Of a stretch of 64,000 nt of DNA, positions 29,581 to 39,600 are shown piece after piece. The notes beneath the pieces are model-generated. The model was not told the DNA's origin, made no database searches, and was given only the letters and a program-made list of their open reading frames with translations. This DNA is from Thermoanaerobaculia bacterium (GTDB lineage: Bacteria; Acidobacteriota; Thermoanaerobaculia; Multivoradales; Multivoraceae), in assembly GCA_022826745.1 (NCBI GenBank), contig JAJDUI010000010.1:62001-126000 (forward strand). The letters are read 5' to 3'. Position 1 is the stretch's first letter, and each line of letters opens with the position of its first letter. The translations under genes were made by a program, and so were the position numbers.

Positions 29581-30468
29581 GTGGCGAAGCCCGGCGACCG
29601 GGTGGGGATCGCCGCGCTCTCGGGCCGTATCGACCCGGAGCGGTTGGCCGCCGGCGTTGCCGGGCTCGAGGAACTCGGCTTCGAGCCGGTCCTCGCTGCG
29701 AACCTGCGGCCCGAAGCGTCGCTCAGCGGCCGGCCGCTGTTCGCGGGCTCGGACGGAGAGCGCCTGGAGGCCTTCCATGAACTGGCGGCCGACGAGTCGG
29801 TTGCGGCGATCGTCTTCGCGCGCGGGGGCTACGGCGTCCCCCGCATCCTCGGACGGGTCGACTGGACATTGCTTGCCGCCAGACCGCGCCCCTACGTCGG
29901 CTACTCGGACCTGACGCCCCTGCTCCTGGCGCTGGTCGCGAGGACGGGAACGGTGGCCTTTCATGGCCCCATGGCGGTCGACTTCGCGCGGGGCCTGTTG
30001 CCGGAGGAGCGCCGTTCCTTCCTCGACGCGCTTGCCGGCCGGCTTCCGGGGCCCTGGGCGCTGGAACGGGTTTCAGCGGAACTGTCGGCCGGCCGACCCA
30101 CGGCGATCGAAGGCCGCCTGCTCGGAGGATGCCTCACCATGCTGGCTGCAACGGTGGGAACGGGGCTCTTGCCGAGCTTCCAGGACGCGATCCTCGTGCT
30201 GGAGGACATCGACGAGCCGGAGTACCGGATCGACCGGCTGCTCACCCAGCTTCGGACATCCGGCCAGGCGGCCGGTGTCCGGGCCGTGATCGCCGGCCAC
30301 TTCACGAACTGCGACGCGGGTGCCAGCCTGATCGACTTTGCCGGCGGCCTCGGCGCGCCGCTGTTCACCGGGTTGCCCGCGGGCCATGAGGCGCCAAACC
30401 ACACCCTGCCGCTGGGCGCCAGCGTGTCCCTCGACGTCCGCAACGCGACGCTCGAAGTCCAGCGGTAG
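29581..30468 (+). CDS. ldcA: LD-carboxypeptidase (peptidase S66 family)
   Basis: This 295-residue serine peptidase of family S66 removes terminal D-alanine from muropeptide tetrapeptides during peptidoglycan recycling. It starts AKPGDRVGIAALSGRIDPERL and has the nucleophile region YVGYSDLTPLL near residues 103-113, the EGRLLGGCLTMLAATVGT and LVLEDIDEPEYRIDRLL segments, and the C-terminal GHEAPNHTLPLGA with the likely catalytic histidine. GTG 29581 fits the family start. TTG 29533 and TTG 29539, right at the RNase P RNA 3' end, are alternatives. It leads into recG after 15 bases. Confidence 0.87.
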   Translation: MAKPGDRVGIAALSGRIDPERLAAGVAGLEELGFEPVLAANLRPEASLSGRPLFAGSDGERLEAFHELAADESVAAIVFARGGYGVPRILGRVDWTLLAARPRPYVGYSDLTPLLLALVARTGTVAFHGPMAVDFARGLLPEERRSFLDALAGRLPGPWALERVSAELSAGRPTAIEGRLLGGCLTMLAATVGTGLLPSFQDAILVLEDIDEPEYRIDRLLTQLRTSGQAAGVRAVIAGHFTNCDAGASLIDFAGGLGAPLFTGLPAGHEAPNHTLPLGASVSLDVRNATLEVQR

Positions 30469-30483
30469 CTCTGGCGGGGAAAG

Positions 30484-32595
30484 ATGGACGCGCGCGATCC
30501 GATCACCACTGCGCGCGGCGTCGGGCCGGTGCTGGGGCGCCGTCTGGCGGCCGCCGGCTGCCGGCGGATCGTGGACCTGCTGGCGCACCTCCCGCTCCGC
30601 TACGAGGACCGTCGCTCCCTGGGCCGGCTGCCGGGTGCCGACGACGACTCAACGGAGCCCGTCAAGCCCGGTCCCCTGACCGTGGTCGCGCGACTGGAGA
30701 ACCTGAAACGAGTGTTCGGGCGCCGACGCTTCTCTCGCGTCGAGGCGGTCGCCCACGACGGTGCGGCAAGCGTCGGCGTGGTCTGGTTCAACCGCCCTTA
30801 CCTGGCGCAGCAACTCGAGGAGGGCGTGCCGTACCTCCTGCACGGCCCACTCCGCCGGCGCGGCGCGGACGGTCCCTGGCAACTCTCGAATCCGTCCGTC
30901 GAGCGGATCGGTGGCGCAGAATCCGACGGCGGCGGCGTGCGGCCGGTCTACGGGCGGATCGGGGAGGTACCGCCGTCCCGAGTGGCCCGGCTCGTTGGCG
31001 ACGCGATCCGGACTCTGCGGGACACCTCGGGACCTGAGTGGATCGAGGAGTGGCTTCCACACGAGGAGCGGACGAAGCACCAGCTGCCCCGACTGGCGGA
31101 GGCCCTGACGGAAGTTCACTCGCCTTCGCGGGAAGCCTCGGTCGAGGAACTGAACGCCAGGCGGAGCCCCGCCCATGCCCGCCTCGCCTACGGCGAGTTC
31201 CTGCTCCAGCAGTTGCAACTCGCGGCGGCCCGTCGCCAGCGCCGTCGATCGGGAAAGCCCCATCGGTACCGCGCCGACGGCGTCGCGTGGGAGGCTGCCA
31301 CCAGCCTTGTGCCGTTTCGCCTGACCGGCGCCCAGGAACGCGTGCTCGGAGAGATCGCCGACGATCTCGCCGGAGAGGAGCCCATGCTCCGGTTGGTTCA
31401 GGGCGACGTGGGCGGCGGCAAGACGGTCCTGGCGGCCCTCTCCTGTCTGATCGCCGCCCGGAGCGGCCTGCAATCGGCGCTGATGGCGCCGACCGAACTT
31501 CTGGCGGAGCAGCACTTCTCCTCCCTGGAACGACTGCTCGGCTCCGGCATGACGGTCGCGCTCGTCACTTCGAGCCAGTGCGTTGCCAGCGACGGCGGCG
31601 CGGTGGAGGAGGGAATCGCGGACGGCCGGGTAGACCTCGTCGTCGGCACCCATGCCCTGATCGAGGAACGTACGCGGTTCAGGCGGCTGGGCCTCGCCGT
31701 GATCGACGAACAGCATCGTTTCGGCGTCGTCCAGCGCCAGTCCCTCGTTCGCAAGGGCCTGCGACCGGACCTCCTGGTCATGACGGCGACCCCGATTCCC
31801 AGGTCGCTGGCGCTCACGGTGTACGGTGATCTCGACGTGTCTATCCTGGACGAGATGCCTCCCGGTCGCCGCCCGATCGAGACCAGGGTGACGACGGGCG
31901 GCCGGATGGAGGAGGCGGTGAACGACGTGCGGAGGCGCCTGGAGCGTGGCGGCCGGGCCTACGTCGTCTTCCCCCTGATCGACGGCGGCGAGGGCGCCGC
32001 CGCCGGACTGCCTTCGCTCACGGAGTCCGGCCCGAAATGGGCGCGCGCGCTCGCGGTTCCCCACGGCGTTGTGCACGGACGCCTGCGGCGCCAGGAGCGG
32101 GATGAGACGATGAGCCGCTTCGCCGGTGGATCGATTCAGGTCCTGCTGGCGACGACCGTGATCGAAGTCGGCGTCGACGTGCCCGAGGCGACGGCGATGG
32201 TCATTCTGGGCGCCGAGCGGTTCGGCCTCGCCCAGTTGCACCAGTTGCGGGGCCGGATCGGCCGCGGTACGGATCCACGGCTGGGGGATCCGCTCTGTAT
32301 CGCGATCGCGGGGGAGCCCTCCGCGGAGGCGGAGCGGCGCCTGAGCGTGTTCGCGGACTCGACCGACGGTTTCCGGATCGCGGAAGAGGACATGCGGCAA
32401 CGGGGACCCGGCGAGATCCTCGGCACGCGCCAGGCCGGTCTGCCGCAGTTCCGGTTCGGCGACCTGGCCCGCGACTGGAACTGGCTGGTCGCGGCGCGGC
32501 GGGACGCGACCGAACTGCTGGACCGTCTGGCGGATCCCGGGAACGACGCTCTGCGGCGACAGTTGGGGCGGCGCATCCCCGGCCTTCTGCCATGA
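30484..32595 (+). CDS. recG: ATP-dependent DNA helicase RecG
   Basis: This 703-residue helicase remodels stalled replication forks and Holliday junctions. An N-terminal helix-hairpin-like region (GVGPVLGRRLAAAG) and the wedge/OB domain precede the motor. Motor motifs are Walker A LVQGDVGGGKTVLAAL near residue 305, Walker B VIDEQHRFGV near 410, MTATPIPRSLALT and QLRGRIGRGTDPRLGDPLC near 580. The length is normal. It overlaps the following glycosyltransferase by 4 bases. Confidence 0.95.
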   Translation: MDARDPITTARGVGPVLGRRLAAAGCRRIVDLLAHLPLRYEDRRSLGRLPGADDDSTEPVKPGPLTVVARLENLKRVFGRRRFSRVEAVAHDGAASVGVVWFNRPYLAQQLEEGVPYLLHGPLRRRGADGPWQLSNPSVERIGGAESDGGGVRPVYGRIGEVPPSRVARLVGDAIRTLRDTSGPEWIEEWLPHEERTKHQLPRLAEALTEVHSPSREASVEELNARRSPAHARLAYGEFLLQQLQLAAARRQRRRSGKPHRYRADGVAWEAATSLVPFRLTGAQERVLGEIADDLAGEEPMLRLVQGDVGGGKTVLAALSCLIAARSGLQSALMAPTELLAEQHFSSLERLLGSGMTVALVTSSQCVASDGGAVEEGIADGRVDLVVGTHALIEERTRFRRLGLAVIDEQHRFGVVQRQSLVRKGLRPDLLVMTATPIPRSLALTVYGDLDVSILDEMPPGRRPIETRVTTGGRMEEAVNDVRRRLERGGRAYVVFPLIDGGEGAAAGLPSLTESGPKWARALAVPHGVVHGRLRRQERDETMSRFAGGSIQVLLATTVIEVGVDVPEATAMVILGAERFGLAQLHQLRGRIGRGTDPRLGDPLCIAIAGEPSAEAERRLSVFADSTDGFRIAEEDMRQRGPGEILGTRQAGLPQFRFGDLARDWNWLVAARRDATELLDRLADPGNDALRRQLGRRIPGLLP

Positions 32596-33791
32596 AGGTG
32601 CTGCTCGTCGCCAACGTGCTGCCGCCGAAGGACCTGTCCGGCGCCGGGGAACAGGTGCTGCAACTCGCCTGGGGGCTGAGGCAGGCCGGCTGCGAAGTCG
32701 ACATCCTGGGTCGCGACCGTTGTGGACCGAAGGTCTCCAAGCCAGCCTTTCCCTGGCGGGCGCGGAGTGCTGTCCGGCGCGTGGTCCGGGAGTGGCGGCC
32801 GGACGTCGTGCAGGTGCATGAAAGCGACGGCGGCCTGGTGATCCGCGATCTCGCGCGGCTCGATCGCGCGTCGAGGCCCCTGCTGGTGGCGCTCCAGCAG
32901 GTGAGCTACGTGCGGGAACGCCACGCGGTCCGCCCGCTCGTCGATCACGACCTGGGCGCCAGGGTGGTCGCCCGACCGGTTCGGAGCGAGCGGCTGTTCC
33001 GCGCGCTCCGCACTCCCCTGCACATCGCGCTCGGCCGGCTGACCGCGAGGCGGTCCGACGTGCGGCTTGCCCCGAGCCGGGCGACCGCGCGCGAGATCGA
33101 GGACGACTACGGCGTGGAGGATGTGCGCGTGGTGCCGAACGTCACCGGCGCGCCGCTGGACACCCGCGGGGGAGAATCGTCGCCCGCCGCAGGCCGGGAC
33201 GAACCGGTTGGCGGCGAACCGTACGTGCTGGCCGTGGGCCGGCTGCGCATACGGAAGGGAATGGAGATCCTGTTACAGGCGATGGCGCAGGCGCGCGAGA
33301 GCGGCCACCGCCCGCGGCTGGTCGTGGCCGGCGACGGCGAGCGCCGAGAGGCGCTCGGCATGCTGTGCGAACGGCTCGGACTGGACGCCTGCGTTCACTG
33401 GGCGGGACGCTGCTCACGGGCGGAAGCGTCGCGGTTGAGGCGACGGGCGACCGCGCTGATCGTGCCCTCGACCTACGAGGGCATGCCTCTCGTCGTCCTG
33501 GAAGCGATGAGCGACGGCGTCCCCGTCATCGCCTCGACGGTCAGCGGCATTCCCGAGGTCGTGGTCGATGGGGAGACCGGCTGGCTCGTCCCGCCTGAAC
33601 GCTCGGCCGCGCTCGCCGCCGCGCTGATCGAGGCTATGTCCGATCCCGAGGAGGCGCGAGTCCGTGGCGAAGCGGGAAGGCAACGCCTCGACCAGCGGTT
33701 TCGCCCGCACCACGCGGTCCGGGAGTGGTTCGAAGCTGTGGGCTCTGTCGGCCTTCCGGCGCCGGCAGTGTGGGAGAATCCATCCGGATGA
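32592..33791 (+). CDS. glycosyltransferase family 4 (GT-B fold)
   Basis: This 399-residue cytoplasmic or membrane-associated glycosyltransferase has an N-terminal Rossmann domain with VLPPKDLSGAGEQVLQLAWGL. The C-terminal donor-binding domain has VGRLRIRKGMEILLQAM, an AGDGERREAL segment and the E-x7-E motif EGMPLVVLE. These support a retaining, nucleotide-sugar-dependent enzyme that builds surface polysaccharide; acceptor and sugar are unknown. It lies between recG and scpA with 4-base overlaps on both sides. That is an unexpected place for a glycosyltransferase and may simply reflect operon compaction. Confidence 0.88.
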   Translation: MKVLLVANVLPPKDLSGAGEQVLQLAWGLRQAGCEVDILGRDRCGPKVSKPAFPWRARSAVRRVVREWRPDVVQVHESDGGLVIRDLARLDRASRPLLVALQQVSYVRERHAVRPLVDHDLGARVVARPVRSERLFRALRTPLHIALGRLTARRSDVRLAPSRATAREIEDDYGVEDVRVVPNVTGAPLDTRGGESSPAAGRDEPVGGEPYVLAVGRLRIRKGMEILLQAMAQARESGHRPRLVVAGDGERREALGMLCERLGLDACVHWAGRCSRAEASRLRRRATALIVPSTYEGMPLVVLEAMSDGVPVIASTVSGIPEVVVDGETGWLVPPERSAALAAALIEAMSDPEEARVRGEAGRQRLDQRFRPHHAVREWFEAVGSVGLPAPAVWENPSG

Positions 33792-34582
33792 AGCTCGTGG
33801 ATGGGCACGACAGCCTGTTGCCGGCGTCGTGGAGGGTTCAGCTCCCTGCGTTCGAGGGCCCTCTCGACCTGCTTCTGCACTTGGTCCGCGTCAACGAGAT
33901 CGAGATCACGGACATCCCGGTCGCGCTGGTCTGCGACCAGTTCCACGAGTATCTGGCGCTGATGGACGAGCTCGACCTGGACATAGCCGCCGAGTACATC
34001 TACGAGGCTGCGCTGCTGATTCAGCTCAAGGCCAGGGTGCTGCTGCCGTTACCCGAACCGGAAGCGGGCGAAGCGCCCGACGACCCGCGACGTGAACTCA
34101 TCGAACGGCTCCTCGAGTACCAGCGGCTGAAGGAGGCCGCACAGACGCTCGCGGAAGTTGACGATCTCCGCCATGGTCTGTGGACGCGGAGCGGCACGCC
34201 AGCCGCGGCGTCCGGGGACGACGACGAGGAGTTCGACATGGGGGATCTCTCGCTCTTCGACCTCCTTCAGGTCCTCCGCAACGTGCTGAAGCGCTACGAC
34301 GAGGAGCATCCGAGCCCGCTGACCTACCAGGGCGAGACGTTCAGCGTTCGGGGCCAGATCGAGAGGCTTCTGCGGCGCTTCGACGGCGGCCGGTCGCTCG
34401 ACCTCCAGGATGACCTCTTCGCGCTGTCGAGCCGGGCCGAGGCGATCGCCTGCTTCCTGGCGGTGCTCGAGATGGCGAGACTGAACCTCGTCCGGCTGCA
34501 CTCAGCCGGGGACAGATCGGTACTGCTGTTCCGGACGACGCGGCCGCTGGATCCGATCTTGCTTGAGGACTTCACCGGATGA
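33788..34582 (+). CDS. scpA: segregation and condensation protein A
   Basis: This 264-residue kleisin bridges the SMC heads of the condensin complex. It has the ScpA start VQLPAFEGPLDLLLHLVRVNEIEITDIP, the EYIYEAALLIQLKARVLLP helix and a C-terminal winged-helix part near residues 205-245. An acidic insertion (GDDDEEFDMGD) lies in the middle. ATG 33788 overlaps the glycosyltransferase stop; scpB overlaps its end by 4 bases. No smc gene is in the window. Confidence 0.94.
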   Translation: MKLVDGHDSLLPASWRVQLPAFEGPLDLLLHLVRVNEIEITDIPVALVCDQFHEYLALMDELDLDIAAEYIYEAALLIQLKARVLLPLPEPEAGEAPDDPRRELIERLLEYQRLKEAAQTLAEVDDLRHGLWTRSGTPAAASGDDDEEFDMGDLSLFDLLQVLRNVLKRYDEEHPSPLTYQGETFSVRGQIERLLRRFDGGRSLDLQDDLFALSSRAEAIACFLAVLEMARLNLVRLHSAGDRSVLLFRTTRPLDPILLEDFTG

Positions 34583-35196
34583 CCGACCAGGCAGAGATGG
34601 CGGCGGTGTTCGAGGCGTTGCTCTTCGCGAGCCCGGATCCGCAACCCGAAGCGAAGCTGCTCGAGGTCTTCCCCGAGAGCTCCCGGGAGCAGGCGCGCGA
34701 AGCTCTTCAGACCGTCCTGGCGCGCTACCGCGCCGATGAGTCCGGCGGGCAGCCTGACCGCGGAGTCGTCGTCGATCACGTCGGCGGCGGCTACCGGCTG
34801 GTGACGCGGCCGGACCTCCATGCCTATCTGCGGAGGTACTTCGAGGTCGCCGGCCGCAGCAAGCTCTCGATGGCCGCGGTGGAAACCCTGGCGATCGTCG
34901 CCTACCGTCAACCGGTGACCAGCCCCGAGATCCAGGACCTCCGGGGCCGGCACTCCGCCGGTGTCCTCAAGACACTGCTCGAGCGGCGGTTGATCCGTAT
35001 CGCCGGCCGCAAGGAGGTCGTGGGCAGTCCGTTTCTCTACGCCACAACGCGCGACTTCCTGCTTCACTTCGGCCTGCGCTCGCTGTCGGAACTGCCGCCG
35101 CTCGAAGAGTTCGAGGAGACCTTCCTGGCGGCGGCGGAGGAAGAGGTCCCCCAGTCCGAGCTCACCCTGGCGCCGGTGGACTCAGGAGATGGCTGA
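34579..35196 (+). CDS. scpB: segregation and condensation protein B
   Basis: This 205-residue dimeric winged-helix protein binds ScpA. It starts with ALLFASPDPQ and has the ScpB motif AAVETLAIVAYRQPVTSPEIQDLRG near residues 97-120, then RRLIRIAGRKEVVGSPFLYATTRDFLLHFGL. The acidic tail is poorly conserved. It is coupled to scpA by 4 bases and overlaps rluB by 8. Confidence 0.94.
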   Translation: MTDQAEMAAVFEALLFASPDPQPEAKLLEVFPESSREQAREALQTVLARYRADESGGQPDRGVVVDHVGGGYRLVTRPDLHAYLRRYFEVAGRSKLSMAAVETLAIVAYRQPVTSPEIQDLRGRHSAGVLKTLLERRLIRIAGRKEVVGSPFLYATTRDFLLHFGLRSLSELPPLEEFEETFLAAAEEEVPQSELTLAPVDSGDG

Positions 35197-36004
35197 GCAC
35201 CGGCGGGGCGAACGGCTCCAGAAGGTCCTCTCCCGAGCGGGTGTCGCGTCCCGCCGGGCAGCGGAGGATCTCATTCGGGAAGGGCGGGTCACGATCGACG
35301 GCCGCGTGGCGGTGCTCGGCGACCGGGTTGCCTCGGCGGGGGAACCTCCCGTCCTGGTCCTGGTGGACGGCGAGGCGGTCAGCCAGCCCGCCGCCTCGCG
35401 CTATGTCCTGCTGAACAAGCCCGCCGGCTACGTGACCACCCGCTCCGACCCCGAGGGGCGGCCCACGGTGATGGATCTCATCCCCGAGCGGTGGCGCCGG
35501 CGGCTGAAGCCCGTCGGACGGCTCGACTACGGGACGGAGGGCCTGCTGCTGGTAACCGATGACGGCGATCTGGCGTACCGCCTGACCCACCCTCGTTTCG
35601 GCTGTTCAAAACGGTACCTCGCCAAGGTCCGGGGCCTTCCGGCGGACTCGGCGATCGCGCGCCTTCGAGGCCGCATGGTGATCGCGGGTCGCCGGACCGC
35701 ACCGGTGAGACTGACCCGGGCGCCGACCCGGCGCGGCGCCCGGCCGGCCCGTGCCTCGAGTTGGTGGGAGATCGAGCTGGTCGAGGGGAGGACGCGGCAG
35801 ATTCGCGAGATGTTCTTCCGTGTCGGGCATCCCGTGCAGCGGCTGCGTCGGGTGGCAATCGGCCGCCTTGAGGACGCGGAGCTTCCGCTCGGGTCCTGGC
35901 GGGAACTTTCGGCCGATGAAGTCACCGCTCTCCGCGGAGGTTCAGGACCGGGACCGGGGAAAGGCTCTCCCGGCCGGCGCCGGGGGAAACCGCGTCGGCG
36001 ATGA
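35189..36004 (+). CDS. rluB: 23S rRNA pseudouridine synthase (RluB/RsuA family)
   Basis: This 271-residue enzyme isomerises uridine in rRNA. It has an N-terminal S4 RNA-binding domain (ERLQKVLSRAGVASRRAAEDLIREGRV, residues about 6-32), the RsuA-family active site PVGRLDYGTEGLLLVTDDGD near 110-128 with the catalytic Asp, and the WEIELVEGRTRQIREMFFRVGHPV motif. The C-terminus is basic and proline/glycine-rich (about 245-271). The scpA-scpB-rluB-cmk order is widely conserved, which favours RluB over RsuA. Confidence 0.9.
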   Translation: MAEHRRGERLQKVLSRAGVASRRAAEDLIREGRVTIDGRVAVLGDRVASAGEPPVLVLVDGEAVSQPAASRYVLLNKPAGYVTTRSDPEGRPTVMDLIPERWRRRLKPVGRLDYGTEGLLLVTDDGDLAYRLTHPRFGCSKRYLAKVRGLPADSAIARLRGRMVIAGRRTAPVRLTRAPTRRGARPARASSWWEIELVEGRTRQIREMFFRVGHPVQRLRRVAIGRLEDAELPLGSWRELSADEVTALRGGSGPGPGKGSPGRRRGKPRRR

Positions 36005-36672
36005 CTGTCGTCGTGGCGATCGACGGTCCCGCCGGCGTCGGCAAGAGCACCGTAGCGCGCCGGGTGGCGGCGCAACTCGGCGTGCCCTACCTCGATACCG
36101 GCTCCATGTACCGGGCCGTCGCGTGGAAGGCCCTGGAGGAAGATCTCGATCCGGCCGACGGGCTGGCAATGAGCAGGTTGATCGCGGGTCTCCACTTCGA
36201 GTTGCGCCCAGGCAATGACGAAGCCGAGGTGGTTGTGGACGGAGCAGCCCCGGGCGTCCAGCTCCGTACCCCGCGGGTCGACGCGGCGACCTCGCGGGTT
36301 GCCGTCCATCCGGCGGTTCGTTCCTGGCTCGTTGCGAAGCAGCGCGAGTTCGCCGCCAGGGAGGGTGCGGTGGTGGAGGGAAGGGACATCGGCACGGTCG
36401 TCTTTCCGGAAACCCCGCACAAGTTCTATCTGGATGCCCCGCTCGAGATCCGGGCCGAGCGCCGGTTGCGTCAGCTCGCTGGTCGCGAGTGCGGCGACCG
36501 CGGCCGGTTGCTGAGTGAGATGCGTGCCCGGGACGAGCGCGACATCCGCCGTAGCGCCTCGCCGCTGAGGCGCGATGAAACCTACGAGTTGATCGACACC
36601 TCGAGCGGCGACGCGGACCAGGTTGCTGCCCGGATCCTCCGGTCCGTCCGGGCGGCTGCGACCGGGCCATGA
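36001..36672 (+). CDS. cmk: cytidylate kinase
   Basis: This 223-residue kinase phosphorylates CMP and dCMP. It has P-loop AIDGPAGVGKSTVARRVA at residues 6-23, the DTGSMYRAVAWKALE segment, the EGRDIGTVVFPE motif and the lid region RDERDIRRSASPLR near 178. It overlaps rluB and the downstream kinase gene by 4 bases each. A C-terminal extension beyond the core is short. Confidence 0.95.
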   Translation: MTVVVAIDGPAGVGKSTVARRVAAQLGVPYLDTGSMYRAVAWKALEEDLDPADGLAMSRLIAGLHFELRPGNDEAEVVVDGAAPGVQLRTPRVDAATSRVAVHPAVRSWLVAKQREFAAREGAVVEGRDIGTVVFPETPHKFYLDAPLEIRAERRLRQLAGRECGDRGRLLSEMRARDERDIRRSASPLRRDETYELIDTSSGDADQVAARILRSVRAAATGP

Positions 36673-39600
36673 CTGCTCCGGCGGCCCGGCCCGGCGGAAG
36701 GTCGGCTGAGCTGCGCATCATCCTCGGCCTGCTCGTCCTTTCCGCTGTCCTGTTCGCGGTCGATCGCTGGTCGCGGAGCAGGGACGGTCCGCCGCTGCCG
36801 ACCCGCGCTCAGACGGCCGCGATGGAAGCCGCCTACCGCAACCTGCTGCTGGACCTGCTGGAGGACGCGGAACGGGCCGCCGAGAGTGTCCGCCGCACCG
36901 TAGCCGTGCCTCTCGGCTCGGCGCAGGCGGTACAGAGCGTGTTCGAGGAGTTGGACCGGACCGGACGCACGGGCGGACGCACGCTGGTTCTGGTCGATCC
37001 CGATGATCTGGCGCAGGCCTGGGGCGGTCCGGGACTTCGCCACGATTTGCCCCTGGATCGCCTTCTGCCGGGAGGCATAAGCCAGACCGCCGGCTTCACC
37101 GCGGTCTCGTTCTATGCGGCCGTCGACATGAGCGCGGGGGAGGGCGGCTGGCGGTTGATCGTGGGCAACAGCTTCCCGACCGACGCGCTGCCGTTTTCCA
37201 CGCCCTTCGGGCTCCGGCGCCACGACGTCAGGTGGTCGGTACGGGACCATTCCGCGGAACCTCTTACGCCGGCTCTCGAGGCGCTCGGCATCCTCGAGCT
37301 GGCTCCGCCCGATGGGGTTCCCGGACCCTGGCTGCGGCTCCGCTTCGAACCTTCAGCCGGACAGTCCCCGACCATCGTGGCTTCGCTCGCCCTGGTCGCC
37401 CTCGCTCTCGGGGTCAGTCTGTCGATGGTCTGGCTCTTCCGGCGCTGGAGGGCCCGGGCAGCCGCGAGACCTCGCCCCGCGGCCGCGGCCCTCGGCCTGG
37501 CCGGAGTCGCGGCGGCAGTGGGCTACGGTCTCTTCCGGTGGCGGATCTGGGTGACCCATGCCACCGGTACGCCGCCGGATCCGGGGACTTCCTTCGGAGG
37601 TCCGGTCGGCGACTGGGTCGTGTTGATGGCGGCCTGGTCGGTCCTCGCGGGGATCCTGTTCTGGGCGTTCGGCTGGTCGGAGCGTCGGGACTGGATGCAT
37701 GTTCTGTTGATCGCTGCCGGGGCGGCCGCGGGCGTGGGTCTGCTGGCCGAGGCGACCCACCGGCCGGCATTGCGGGCGCTGCTTTCGGAGGACCTTCGAG
37801 GGGGCTTCGACGGTCCGCATCCGCAGGAGGTCGCGTCGCTGGCGGAGACCACGAGCGCCTTCCTGGCCACGATCGACCTGAGACGGCTGGCCCTGGGCGA
37901 TCCACGCGAACTCGACGATCACCAGGACCTTGCCCTGGAACTCTGGAGCCGGTCGCCCCTGGCCGCTTCCGAGATGGTCTCCGCGCTCGCCGTGATCCGG
38001 GAGGGCGGCATCTCTGTGTTTTCCTATGGCCTGCCGCTCGATCCGGAGACGGGCAGCCTGGACAGCGCCAGCGCACGCTGGCCATCAGGTGACCTCCCGA
38101 TCTGGCAGCAGCAGCGAAGCGCTTCGGATGAGTTCTCGCTGGACTCCGCGGGACAGGACTGGGGCATGGTTCGTTTCTGGACGATGGCATTGCCAAAGGC
38201 CGAGGTCTGGAGCGGCGCCACGGAGGGCGCCGGCGCCGAGCTGCAGGTACGTTTGCTTCGGGGCGGTCCGGACCGAAGCCGGAGCGGCTCGGTTCCGTCG
38301 GCGAATGCGGAACTTGCCTATGTCGACGGCGCCGGCCGTCCCCTCGTCTCGCCGTGGCAGGAAGACTGGCTCTTGCCGCCGCCGTCCGAGGCCGTGGATC
38401 CGCGCCGGATCCTGAAGGTCGAGACCCCGGCGGGACCGGCCCTGGCCTGGTTCAGCCCGACGGATCTGCCGGGCCTCTGGATCGTCGCGCTGCTACCGGA
38501 GGAGGCAGTGGCGGAGCGTCTCTGGCGGATCGCCACGGTGGCAACGCGGCTCGTGCTGGCGGTGTCCGCGGCGGCTTTCGCCGTTCTCCTGATCAGCCTG
38601 CCCACGGCCAAGCTGCGGAGACGCCTGCTACCCGACATCCGGCGCTACTCCGTGCGCCTCACGGCGGTGCTGGCCCTGATCGCCATCGTGCCGCTGACGC
38701 TGCTCAATGGCCTCCTCTTCCGGAATCTGGCGACCCGGGTTCAGGCAGAGCAGGAGGCCGCGGGCCGTACCGCTCTCGTGTCGCTCGAGTACGTTCTGAC
38801 GGACTTTCTGCTCGGTCTGGAAGCAGGCTTCTCGATTGACGCCCAGTTGGACGACGAGCTTCTGTCCTGGCTCGCGGAGGTCGTGGGCCACGAAGTGAAC
38901 CTGTACTGGCGGGGCAGCGTCTACGCGTCCAGCAAGCCGGACCTCTTCACCGCCGGCCTCATGCCGGAACGGATTCCGGGGAACGTCTACAGCCGGTTGG
39001 CACTGCTTGGCCATCCGACGGCCGCGCGAGTACAAACCACGCGGCAGGGCACGTCGTACCTGGAGCTGTACACGCCGGTATCTCTGGGGGAAGTGCGGCC
39101 GGGAGAGTCGGGGCTGTTCGTGTCCGTGCCACTGCTGGCGCAACAGGAGGCGGCGACGCGAGAACTGGCCGCCCTCAGGCGGCAGGCTCTGGTCGTCACA
39201 ACCGCCCTCGTGCTGCTGCTGGTCACCGTCGGCGCGCGGCTCGCGCGAGGATTCACCCGTCCGCTGGTGCGAATGATCGACGGCGCCGATCGCATTGCCG
39301 GCGGAGCGGCCTCGCTGGGCTTCGCACCGCGGGAAACGGAGCTCAGAACGCTGGCCGAGGCGATCGACGGCATGGCGGCTCGCATCGCGTCGGCACGGGC
39401 CGATCTGGTCCGCGCGCAACGACTCGAGGCCTGGGCCGAGATGGCGCGGCTGATCGCGCACGAAGTGAAGAATCCGCTGACGCCGATCCGGCTCTCGACC
39501 GAACACCTGCGACAGGTGTGGCGGGATGCCCCGGACCGCCTGGAGGAGGTGTTCGACCGGTGCACCGGGAATATCCTGAGGCAGGTGGAAGAGCTGGCGC

